Part shown: piece after piece, positions 7,943 to 13,547 of the stretch
How positions within the stretch are numbered: position 1 is the stretch's first letter
Layout of the letters: the number at the start of each line of letters is the position of its first letter
Notes under the pieces: generated by a model
Seen by the model: the letters and a program-made list of their open reading frames with translations, nothing else
Database searches by the model: none
Told to the model about the DNA's origin: nothing
Position numbers and translations under genes: made by a program
NCBI GenBank assembly: GCA_964587525.1
Contig: CAZPLZ010000089.1
Coordinates: forward strand, 1-13,908
Source of the DNA: CAZPLZ01 sp964587525
GTDB taxonomy: Bacteria; Oederibacteriota; CAKKQC01
Length of the DNA stretch: 13,908 nucleotides
Direction of reading: 5' to 3'

Positions 7943-7948
7943 TACAAT
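7943..7948 (+). promoter_or_regulatory. Possible -10 box (TACAAT) for the M20 amidohydrolase
   Basis: TACAAT preceded by TG (GTGTACAAT) lies 25 bp before the start codon at 7974. No convincing -35 is seen at 16-18 bp upstream, so this is a weak prediction that rests on position and the sigma70-like hexamer. It lies outside the repeat, suggesting that the gene arrived with its own promoter. Confidence 0.35.
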
Positions 7949-7960
7949 CGGGCCCAACCA

Positions 7961-7968
7961 AAAGGAGG
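7961..7968 (+). promoter_or_regulatory. Strong ribosome binding site AAAGGAGG
   Basis: AAAGGAGG lies 5 bases before ATG 7974 and decides that start over the upstream in-frame ATG at 7824, which would put repeat copy A inside the protein. Confidence 0.85.
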
Positions 7969-7973
7969 TTCCC

Positions 7974-9422
7974 ATGCCTAGCGCCATTTTCGCCGTTGTG
8001 ATCGTCCCACTGCTTCTCGCCGCCGCTCTACTCCCTCGATCCGCCGCGGGGCAGACCGATGAGCAGGACAGGATCCTCACGTGGATGGAGGGGCGCGAGG
8101 TGCACTACGGGGACCTCTCGTGGAAGATCTGGGAGATCGCCGAGGTCGGCTATAAAGAGGTCCGCAGCGTCGAGATCCTCCAGTCCGACCTGCGCGCCGC
8201 GGGCTTCAAGATCCAGAGCGGGATCGGCGGGATGCCCACGAGCTTCAGTGCGACCTGGGGCAGGGGCAAGCCGGTCATCGGCATCCTTGGGGAGTACGAC
8301 GCGCTGCCGGCACTCTCCCAGGAGGTCGTGCCGCAATGGAAGCCGCGCGTCGAGGGCGAGCCGGGCCATGGCTGCGGTCACAACCTCTTCGGCGCCGGAT
8401 CCGCCTTCGCGGCGGTCGCCGTCAAGGAGTTCCTGTCGCGCAACAACCTCCCCGGCACGATCCGTTTCTACGGTTGTCCTGCCGAGGAGGGCGGCGGGGG
8501 CAAGATCTACATGGTCCGCGCCGGCGTCTTCGCCGACTGCGACGCGATCCTCGTGTGGCATCCGAGTTCTTACAATGCCGCCACCCTCAAGGGCAATCTG
8601 GGGAACATCACCGGCAAGTTCCGCTACTATGGCGAGGCGGCCCACGCCGCGGGCTCGCCCACCCACGGCCGCTCCGCGCTCGACGCGGTGGCGCTGGCCA
8701 CGCACGGGCTGGAGCTCCTCCGCGAGCACATCCCGCAGGAGTCGCGGATCCACTACATCATCACGCACGGCGGCACGGCCCCCAACGTCGTGCCGAACTT
8801 CGCGGAGACTTACGTCTACACCCGACACCCGGACATGGAGGTTCTCGACGGCATCTGGGCGCGGGCGCTGAAGTGCGCCGAGGCGGGCGCGCTGGCGACG
8901 GAGACGAGGCTCGAGATCAAGCTCGTCAACAGCAGTCATTCGATCCTGCCCAACGAAGCGCTGGCGAAGCTCATCACCCGGAACCTTCGCCACGTGGGAG
9001 GCGTGAAGTACAGCGCCAAGGAGCGTAAGTTCGCCGAGACGCTGCGTAAGACCTTCAAGGGAACGCCGCCGTCGCTCGACCGCGCCGCAAAGGTCAGCGC
9101 CCCCAGAACAGGCCAAAGCTACGGTTCCACCGACGTGGGCGACGTGAGCTGGGTGGTGCCGACGGGCTACCTCCGTACCGCCTGCTTCGTGCCCGGCACG
9201 CCCGGCCACAGCTGGCAGTCAACGGCCTGCGCCGGATCCAGCATCGGCCGCAAGGGCATGGTCGTCGCCGCCAAGACGCTGGCGCTCAGCGCGGTCGAGC
9301 TGCTGACGAATCCCGATGAGGTGCGCGCCGCGCGTGCGAAGTGGGACGAGGACCGGAAGGGCCGCACCTACCGCTCCCGCATCCCCGCCGATCAGAAGCC
9401 CCCGCTTAATTACCGGGACTGA
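7974..9422 (+). CDS. Secreted M20D-type amidohydrolase (AbgB-like metallopeptidase)
   Basis: The protein has 482 residues and begins with a signal peptide (hydrophobic residues 5-20, cleavage near residue 25-26), so it is probably periplasmic or secreted. It matches the M20D group, which includes p-aminobenzoyl-glutamate hydrolase subunit B and aminoacylases that release amino acids from N-acyl or amide conjugates. Metal and catalytic elements visible are GEYDALPA (residues 106-112), GHGCGHNLFGAGSAF (131-145, with Cys134 and His136), the Glu pair CPAEEGGGG (171-172) and WHPS (195-198). The lid domain contains GEAAHAAGSPTHGRSALDA. The start follows the strong ribosome site. The gene converges with the - strand amidohydrolase operon, and all four have the same high GC and export signals, hinting at a shared peptide or amide scavenging role. 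AbgB itself is cytosolic, so the substrate here may differ. Confidence 0.87.
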   Translation: MPSAIFAVVIVPLLLAAALLPRSAAGQTDEQDRILTWMEGREVHYGDLSWKIWEIAEVGYKEVRSVEILQSDLRAAGFKIQSGIGGMPTSFSATWGRGKPVIGILGEYDALPALSQEVVPQWKPRVEGEPGHGCGHNLFGAGSAFAAVAVKEFLSRNNLPGTIRFYGCPAEEGGGGKIYMVRAGVFADCDAILVWHPSSYNAATLKGNLGNITGKFRYYGEAAHAAGSPTHGRSALDAVALATHGLELLREHIPQESRIHYIITHGGTAPNVVPNFAETYVYTRHPDMEVLDGIWARALKCAEAGALATETRLEIKLVNSSHSILPNEALAKLITRNLRHVGGVKYSAKERKFAETLRKTFKGTPPSLDRAAKVSAPRTGQSYGSTDVGDVSWVVPTGYLRTACFVPGTPGHSWQSTACAGSSIGRKGMVVAAKTLALSAVELLTNPDEVRAARAKWDEDRKGRTYRSRIPADQKPPLNYRD

Positions 9423-9445
9423 CGACGGCGCACGACATCCGGCGG

Positions 9446-9462
9446 CGGCCGGATTACGGCCG
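9446..9462. terminator. Possible bidirectional hairpin between convergent genes
   Basis: CGGCCG, a 5-base loop GATTA and CGGCCG form a short GC-rich stem between the stop of the + strand M20 gene (9422) and the 3' end of the - strand operon, overlapping the latter's stop codon. There is no clear T-run on either side, so intrinsic termination is uncertain. Confidence 0.3.
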
Positions 9463-10725
9463 GTCTTTGAACTGGTTGTAGAGCCGCGTGTGGCGGGTTT
9501 CCAGCGACTGCTCGACGCCGTCGATGAAGACACGGGTGACGACGGTCCGGTGGTCCATGATGTCGCCGGATGCGACGATGACGTTGGCGTCCTTGCCGGG
9601 CGCCAGCGACCCCATCCGGTCGGCCACGCCGAAGATCGTCGCGGGCGACAGCGTGATCGATCGCAGGGCCTCTGCGGCAGGCAGCCCGAAGGCCCGTGCC
9701 ATCGCCGCTTCGTACGGAAGGTTTCGCGCGTTGTAATTGTGGCCCGTCACGATCGCGAAGCGGACACCGGCCGCATGCAGCAGGCGGGCGTTGGCGAAGG
9801 AGGCGTCGTAGGAATCCGATTCACGGCGCGGCCGCCGGTTCGGGGTCAACAGGACGGGGACATCCGCCTTCTTCAGCTCGCTGGTGCACCTCCAGGCCTC
9901 CAGCCCGCCGGCCACGATCAGCTTCAGCGCGTGTTCGGAGGCGAACTTGACCGCGCCTCGGATGTCGTCCGCGTCGTCGGCTCGCATGACCACCGGAACC
10001 TGCCCCCGCGCGGCGGGAACCAAGGCCTCCAGCGGCGGGTCCGCTTTGGGCGGTGCGATCTTTCCGGCCCGCGCGGCGTCGAGCGCGGCCCCGTAGGCCT
10101 TCGCCTCCTCCAGCAGGTTGGCCAGCCGCTTCAGTCCCTTCTCCTGGTTGCGCTTCTTCTCTTTCTGCCGATCCGCGAACTTCTTCTCCTTCGGCTTACC
10201 CGACCCTGATTTATCCGCGGACGACCGGCGTCCCGACGGATAGTTGACGTGCATTGCGACCGGCGCCTTAATCGTGAGCGCCATCGGAGTCGTTCCGGCC
10301 ATGCGGATGAGGGCGCTCTGCCCGGAGATGCGGCCGCCGGTCGGGGCCGTCAGCGCCGCCGTGACGCCGTTGGCGCGCGTCACCGGGATGAGGTCGCTGT
10401 GCGGGTTCACGGCGACCCACGCCTTCGCGTGCGGGTTCACGTCCCCGACCTCCTGCACGTCCACCGTGCCCGCCACGCTGCCGATCTCCCATAGCCCGAG
10501 CGTGGTCAAGCCGTCGATGAGCCCCGGATAGACGAACTGTCCGGCGGCGTCGATCACTCTCGCCCCTTCCGGAATCACCACATCCTTTCCGATCGCCTCG
10601 ATCTTGCCTTTGGAGATAAGGATCGTCCCGCCCTCGATTTCAGGCGCCGACACCGGGACGACGTGCCCGCCTATGATGGCGATGGTCTCAGCGCGTGCGG
10701 CTGCCGCGGCGAGCGGCCCGCTCAC
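9454..10725 (-). CDS. Amidohydrolase-like protein lacking HxH (third gene of the operon, likely true extent)
   Basis: From GTG 10725 this would be 423 residues, a normal length for an amidohydrolase-superfamily protein. Its N-terminal beta-sandwich part includes GGHVVPVSAPEIEGGTILI and GARVIDAAGQFVYPGLIDG, and it ends with SLAPGKDANVIVASGDIMDH and a VFIDGVEQ strand. A Lys/Glu-rich insertion near 10120-10200 (KEKKFADRQKEKKRN) is probably a charged helix. The ligand position after PGLID is Gly-Leu-Thr rather than His-x-His, so hydrolysis with the usual binuclear centre is unlikely; it may be a partner or have another role. The GTG overlaps TGA of another frame (GTGA, 10722-10725), the same arrangement as the upstream gene junction at 12090-12093. 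Only a short, weak signal-like SGPLAAAAARA remains before the mature part. Confidence 0.6.
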   Translation of the reverse strand: MSGPLAAAAARAETIAIIGGHVVPVSAPEIEGGTILISKGKIEAIGKDVVIPEGARVIDAAGQFVYPGLIDGLTTLGLWEIGSVAGTVDVQEVGDVNPHAKAWVAVNPHSDLIPVTRANGVTAALTAPTGGRISGQSALIRMAGTTPMALTIKAPVAMHVNYPSGRRSSADKSGSGKPKEKKFADRQKEKKRNQEKGLKRLANLLEEAKAYGAALDAARAGKIAPPKADPPLEALVPAARGQVPVVMRADDADDIRGAVKFASEHALKLIVAGGLEAWRCTSELKKADVPVLLTPNRRPRRESDSYDASFANARLLHAAGVRFAIVTGHNYNARNLPYEAAMARAFGLPAAEALRSITLSPATIFGVADRMGSLAPGKDANVIVASGDIMDHRTVVTRVFIDGVEQSLETRHTRLYNQFKDRP

Positions 10726-11400
10726 CGCGGGGAGCGCACCTCCGGGGCGTCGGCCCGCGGACGCGAACCCCGTTCCGGAGCGCCGCCTCCGGGTGCGCTC
10801 GTCGCGGTGGCCGTGCTTGCGAGCGGCCAGGTCCTTGGCCCGGTCGAAGTAGACCGTTCCGTCGACGAGCGTGTAATCAACGCGCGCGTCGGGCGAAAAC
10901 GGATGCGCGCTGAAGACCGCGATGTCGGCGTCCTTGCCGACCTCCAGCGAACCGACCCGGTCATCGATCCCGAGCTGCCCGGCGGGGTTCAAGGTGATCA
11001 TCTTCAGCGCCTCGGTCTCGCTCACGCCCCCATACTTCACGACCTTCGCGGCTTCCCAGTACATCCGCCGCGCCAGCTCGGTGGAATCGGAGTTCAACGA
11101 GACGCGTACGCCGTGCGCGGCGAGGATTGCGGCATTGTACGGGATCGCGTCCCGCACCTCCATCTTGTACGTCCACCAGTCCGAGAAGGTGGACGCGCCG
11201 GCCCCGTGCTTCGCGATCTCGCCCGCCACCTTGTAGCCCTCGAGCACATGCTGAAACGTCCGCACCTTGAAGCCGAAGTCCTCGGCCACGCGGATGATCA
11301 TGAGGATCTCGTCGGCACGGTAGCTGTGGCAGTGGACGAAGACCTTCCCGTCCAGAACGTCGCACAGCGTCTCCAGCTGCAGGACGCGCCGGGGCGGCAC
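9454..11400 (-). CDS. Open frame joining the C-terminal half of one amidohydrolase to a complete second amidohydrolase
   Basis: The first ~210 residues continue an interrupted amidohydrolase, with the metal-ligand segment VFVHCHSYRADEIL and the late active-site NSDSTELARRMYWEA. They end at VDGTVYFDRAKDLAARKHG, the usual tail of that family. A low-complexity Arg/Gly stretch follows. A second amidohydrolase domain then begins at AAAARAETIAIIGGHVVPVS and runs to IDGVEQSLETR. The second domain is imidazolonepropionase/dihydroorotase-like, but its PGLIDGLTTLGL lacks the HxH metal motif. The nominal GTG start at 11400 is not a real gene start; it only follows the in-frame TGA at 11449. The second enzyme more plausibly starts at GTG 10725, which overlaps a TGA in another frame by 4 bases. 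The fusion is probably damage (or a sequencing error), not a designed two-domain protein. Confidence 0.7.
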   Translation of the reverse strand: MPPRRVLQLETLCDVLDGKVFVHCHSYRADEILMIIRVAEDFGFKVRTFQHVLEGYKVAGEIAKHGAGASTFSDWWTYKMEVRDAIPYNAAILAAHGVRVSLNSDSTELARRMYWEAAKVVKYGGVSETEALKMITLNPAGQLGIDDRVGSLEVGKDADIAVFSAHPFSPDARVDYTLVDGTVYFDRAKDLAARKHGHRDERTRRRRSGTGFASAGRRPGGALPAVSGPLAAAAARAETIAIIGGHVVPVSAPEIEGGTILISKGKIEAIGKDVVIPEGARVIDAAGQFVYPGLIDGLTTLGLWEIGSVAGTVDVQEVGDVNPHAKAWVAVNPHSDLIPVTRANGVTAALTAPTGGRISGQSALIRMAGTTPMALTIKAPVAMHVNYPSGRRSSADKSGSGKPKEKKFADRQKEKKRNQEKGLKRLANLLEEAKAYGAALDAARAGKIAPPKADPPLEALVPAARGQVPVVMRADDADDIRGAVKFASEHALKLIVAGGLEAWRCTSELKKADVPVLLTPNRRPRRESDSYDASFANARLLHAAGVRFAIVTGHNYNARNLPYEAAMARAFGLPAAEALRSITLSPATIFGVADRMGSLAPGKDANVIVASGDIMDHRTVVTRVFIDGVEQSLETRHTRLYNQFKDRP

Positions 11401-12093
11401 CGGCCGGTCCCCGGACCCGGACGCCTTTGACTTCCGATCGTACGCCTGTCACTCCTGGCGGTACGTGACGGCGTCCTGGAACGCCCCCCGGATCGTCGCT
11501 TCGACGCCCATGCGCGTGCGGGGATAGCGCGTGGGTCCGCTGCGTGCTCTTGATCGCTTCGGGTTCTCACCCAACGCGAACTTGATCCCCCGCGGGGCGC
11601 CCGCGAAGAGCATTTCGGAGGGCGTCTTGCCCCACCGCATCTTGATGACGGCGTTCTGTCCGCCGATGGCGTTAGCCGAGCCGTGCAGGATGTTGGCGGC
11701 CGTCACGCCTCCGGCGAGCGCCCGGTAGATGTTCACGTCTCGGTGATTCAGGACGTCCGCGATCCGGACTTCCGCGGTCACGATGTTCGAGCTCTCGTTC
11801 GTTCCGCCCTCGATGGCGAGGTGCGAATGGCAGTCGATGATCCCAGGCATTACCCACTTGCCCCTCGCGTCGATCACCGTGGCGCCGGAAGGGGCCGGCA
11901 GGCCCTTGCCGATTGCGGCGATCCGCGTTCCCCGGACGATGACCGTGCCATCCTCGATCGTCCCTTGGGGTCCAACGGTCAGGATCGTGCCGTGGACGAT
12001 CGCGACCGGCCGATCGGCTGGTTGCGGCGCGGGAACGGGCGCCGCGCCGAGCGCCCAACTGGAGACGAACGCCGCCGTCAGGAGCAGCGTCAC
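10722..12093 (-). pseudogene. Disrupted amidohydrolase with intact metal motifs (middle gene of the operon)
   Basis: Taken across two lesions this is one amidohydrolase of about 450 residues. The N-terminal half ends at an in-frame TGA (11449-11451). The same frame continues at once as QAYDRKSK and reaches the conserved VPPRRVLQLETLCD. The neighbouring gene has RAEWQAYEK at the matching place, so the TGA replaces a Trp TGG codon. At the 3' end the frame runs on into the next gene, whereas another frame gives a Pro/Ala/Glu-rich tail and stops at 10722-10724, overlapping the next GTG. That suggests a one-base shift near 10790-10810. Catalytic residues (His89 and His91 of IIDCHSHL, the His of VHCHSYRADE, the Asp of NSDST) are all kept, so the decay, if real, is recent. 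Confidence 0.6.
11449..12093 (-). CDS. N-terminal half of an exported metal-dependent amidohydrolase, cut by a TGA
   Basis: The open frame has 214 residues. It starts with a signal peptide (MTLLLTAAFVSSWALGAAPV). The amidohydrolase beta-sandwich strand IVHGTILTVGPQGTIEDG follows, then the metal-binding PGIIDCHSHLAIEGG with His89 and His91. It belongs to the imidazolonepropionase-like group and would normally be about 450 residues, but stops at TYRQE where the family has Trp. The start is GTG 12093: its GTGA overlaps the stop of the upstream gene, and GAGAGAGG lies 7 bases upstream, so translation is probably coupled. Of the three amidohydrolases in this operon, this is the only one with the HxH motif. 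Translated alone, it would lack half of the barrel and be inactive unless the TGA is read through. Confidence 0.75.
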   Translation of the reverse strand: MTLLLTAAFVSSWALGAAPVPAPQPADRPVAIVHGTILTVGPQGTIEDGTVIVRGTRIAAIGKGLPAPSGATVIDARGKWVMPGIIDCHSHLAIEGGTNESSNIVTAEVRIADVLNHRDVNIYRALAGGVTAANILHGSANAIGGQNAVIKMRWGKTPSEMLFAGAPRGIKFALGENPKRSRARSGPTRYPRTRMGVEATIRGAFQDAVTYRQE

Positions 12094-13460
12094 TGGACGG
12101 CCTCTCTCGCGGCGGAGGACTCGGGGTCCTCCTCCTCTTCGCCCTCTCCGCGCTTTTTCTTGGGCCGCTCGATCGGCTCGTAGAGCTTTCCGTCCACGAA
12201 AACCATCTTGACCTTGGCCTTCTTATCGAGCGGATTGCCGGTCCAGGCGACGACGTTCGCGAGCTTGCCTACCTCCAGGCTGCCGGTGCGGTCCGCGATG
12301 CCGAGCGCACGCGCGGCGTCGAGCGTCAAGGCCCGCAGCGCGGCCTCGCGCGGCAACCCCGCGTCGATCGCCTTCCGGACGCCGGATAGGAACTTCGGCG
12401 CCCATCCGGAGCACAGGGCGAACGGCACGCCGGCCTGGTGGAGTACGGCCGGGTTCCGCTTCGCCTCGTCGATCAGGCGCTTCTCTTTCTCCTGGTCGCG
12501 CTTGGGACCCCCCGTGCGGGGCGGATCAAAATTCACGCTGACGAGCAGCGGCAGTTCGTGCGACTTCACCAGCTCGATAACCTTGAAGGCCCGTCGCGCG
12601 TCCGCGACCGCCACGCGGATCTTGAACTCGTCCGCGAGCGCGACAGCGCGGCGGATATCGTTCTCCCGCGGCGCCGTGACGATGAGCGTCAGCTTTCCCG
12701 CCAGCACGTCCCCCCACGGGGCCAGCCCCGCCTGGTAGCGCGGCCGCTTCCTGCCGCGGGGCGCCTTCTCGTAGGCCTGCCACTCGGCGCGGTAGTGGCC
12801 GGCATCGAGGAGCTGCTGCCGCGCGTACGCCACTATGCCCATGGTGGACCTGGGATACGTGCTGCTCGTCCCCGCCATGTGCAGGTGCATCGCCGCGGGC
12901 TGCAAGAACGCCATCTCGTCGGGGGTGCTGCCGGAGAGGTTCAACAACACGCTCCGGCCGGGCGCGACGCCGTCGTGCGGGACGGCGAGCGCCGTGGTCA
13001 CACCCATGTCGCGGGCCTTCAGGGCGTCCGCCACCCGCACCTGGTCGAGGGCCATCGCCTGCGGCGAGAGAGGATTCGCAGACGGTTTCTCCGCGTCTCC
13101 CTCTTGGGCGCGCCGCCGACTCGACGGCTTCGGCAGCCCGATCCCTCCGAACGCGTCGATCAGGCCCGGGGTGAGCGTCATGCCTTTGACATCGATCACC
13201 CGCGCGTCGGGCGGTAGCGTGATACCCGACCCGACGGCCTCAATGACGCCGTCGCGCATGACCACCGTTGCGTTCTTGATCGTGGGCCCAGACACCGTGA
13301 TGACCTTGCCGCCCACGAGGGCGTAGACGTCCACCTTCGCGGCCGCTACCTCGCCCGGCGCCAACCATGCGAGTAGGGCCCAGACGGCAGCCTCGACCGC
13401 ACGCCGACGACTCGCTTCGGTGTCTTGCCGCCCTATAACTATCACAACCAAGTTTATCAC
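12090..13460 (-). CDS. Exported amidohydrolase-like protein lacking HxH (first gene of the operon)
   Basis: The protein has 456 residues from the outermost ATG. An N-terminal hydrophobic run, EAAVWALLAWLAPGEVAAA, is followed by the amidohydrolase beta-sandwich KVDVYALVGGKVITVSGP. The barrel starts at TPGLIDAFGGIGLPK, where HxH should be, so the usual metal centre is missing. Later family landmarks are DRTGSLEVGKLANVVAWTGN and VFVDGKLYEP, with an acidic tail GEGEEEEDPESS. The outer ATG (13458-13460) and the first dozen or so residues (MINLVVIVIGRQDT) are encoded by repeat copy B, not by family sequence. The native start seems lost, and the repeat supplies ATG 13460 or GTG 13442. It overlaps the next gene by GTGA. 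The likely role is as a partner or paralogue of the active amidohydrolase downstream; its substrate is unknown. Confidence 0.78.
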   Translation of the reverse strand: MINLVVIVIGRQDTEASRRRAVEAAVWALLAWLAPGEVAAAKVDVYALVGGKVITVSGPTIKNATVVMRDGVIEAVGSGITLPPDARVIDVKGMTLTPGLIDAFGGIGLPKPSSRRRAQEGDAEKPSANPLSPQAMALDQVRVADALKARDMGVTTALAVPHDGVAPGRSVLLNLSGSTPDEMAFLQPAAMHLHMAGTSSTYPRSTMGIVAYARQQLLDAGHYRAEWQAYEKAPRGRKRPRYQAGLAPWGDVLAGKLTLIVTAPRENDIRRAVALADEFKIRVAVADARRAFKVIELVKSHELPLLVSVNFDPPRTGGPKRDQEKEKRLIDEAKRNPAVLHQAGVPFALCSGWAPKFLSGVRKAIDAGLPREAALRALTLDAARALGIADRTGSLEVGKLANVVAWTGNPLDKKAKVKMVFVDGKLYEPIERPKKKRGEGEEEEDPESSAAREAVQ

Positions 13461-13478
13461 CCAAGGGGGTGCAGTGAG
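13418..13478. repeat. Direct repeat copy B (61 bp)
   Basis: This is the second copy of the sequence at 7846-7906, same orientation, about 55 of 61 identical by eye, starting CGGTGTCTTGCCGCCCTATA and ending GGTGCAGTGAG. It includes a small hairpin (CACCC, AAGG, GGGTG). Reading to the left it provides the apparent start codon of the - strand amidohydrolase; to the right it is followed by a promoter-like box and a tRNA half. It marks the right edge of the GC-rich block. Confidence 0.85.
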
Positions 13479-13486
13479 CTAAGCGG

Positions 13487-13492
13487 TATAAT
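13487..13492 (+). promoter_or_regulatory. TATAAT box upstream of the tRNA-Phe half
   Basis: A perfect TATAAT lies 14 bp before the first tRNA base, about where a tRNA promoter's -10 box should be. No TTGACA-like -35 is seen at 16-18 bp; that position falls in repeat copy B, so the original -35 may have been replaced when the repeat joined. Confidence 0.45.
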
Positions 13493-13506
13493 TAAAAATG
13501 TCCATT

Positions 13507-13547
13507 GGCAAGGTAGCTCAGTTGGTAGAGCACCGGTCTGAAAAACC
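13507..13547 (+). pseudogene. 5' half of tRNA-Phe(GAA), truncated in the anticodon stem
   Basis: The bases fit tRNA positions 1-41 exactly: acceptor GGCAAGG, TA, D-stem GCTC/GAGC with loop AGTTGGTA, base A, anticodon stem CCGGT, loop CTGAAAA (anticodon GAA) and ACC of the returning stem. Instead of the expected GG, variable loop, T arm and CCTTGCC acceptor return, the sequence continues CTTTGTAGC. No matching 3' half was found in the rest of the window. The break at the anticodon arm resembles the crossover point used by tyrosine-recombinase integrated elements, but no recombinase is present here. Confidence 0.7.

Noticed and set aside
8028..9209. 393-codon open frame on - opposite the M20 amidohydrolase
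   Set aside because: The + strand has full family motifs and a strong ribosome site. The - frame is Arg/Ala/Gly/Val-rich shadow sequence caused by very high GC.
9316..11430. Long + strand open frames (9316-10209, 10663-11430) opposite the amidohydrolase operon
   Set aside because: They lie opposite clear amidohydrolase domains and have the low-complexity composition of GC-rich shadow frames with no motifs.
11449..11451. Genome-wide TGA recoding as Trp
   Set aside because: TGA is the natural stop of several intact genes here (ending 1894, 2854, 5101 and 9422), each at the expected protein end.
12438..13217. 259-codon + strand open frame
   Set aside because: It is antisense to a recognisable amidohydrolase-like protein and shows no domain of its own.
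7846..13478. Integron attC sites or gene cassette array
   Set aside because: The repeats lack paired RYYYAAC and GTTRRRY core sites and the long imperfect hairpin of attC, and no IntI is in the window. A different mechanism is more likely.
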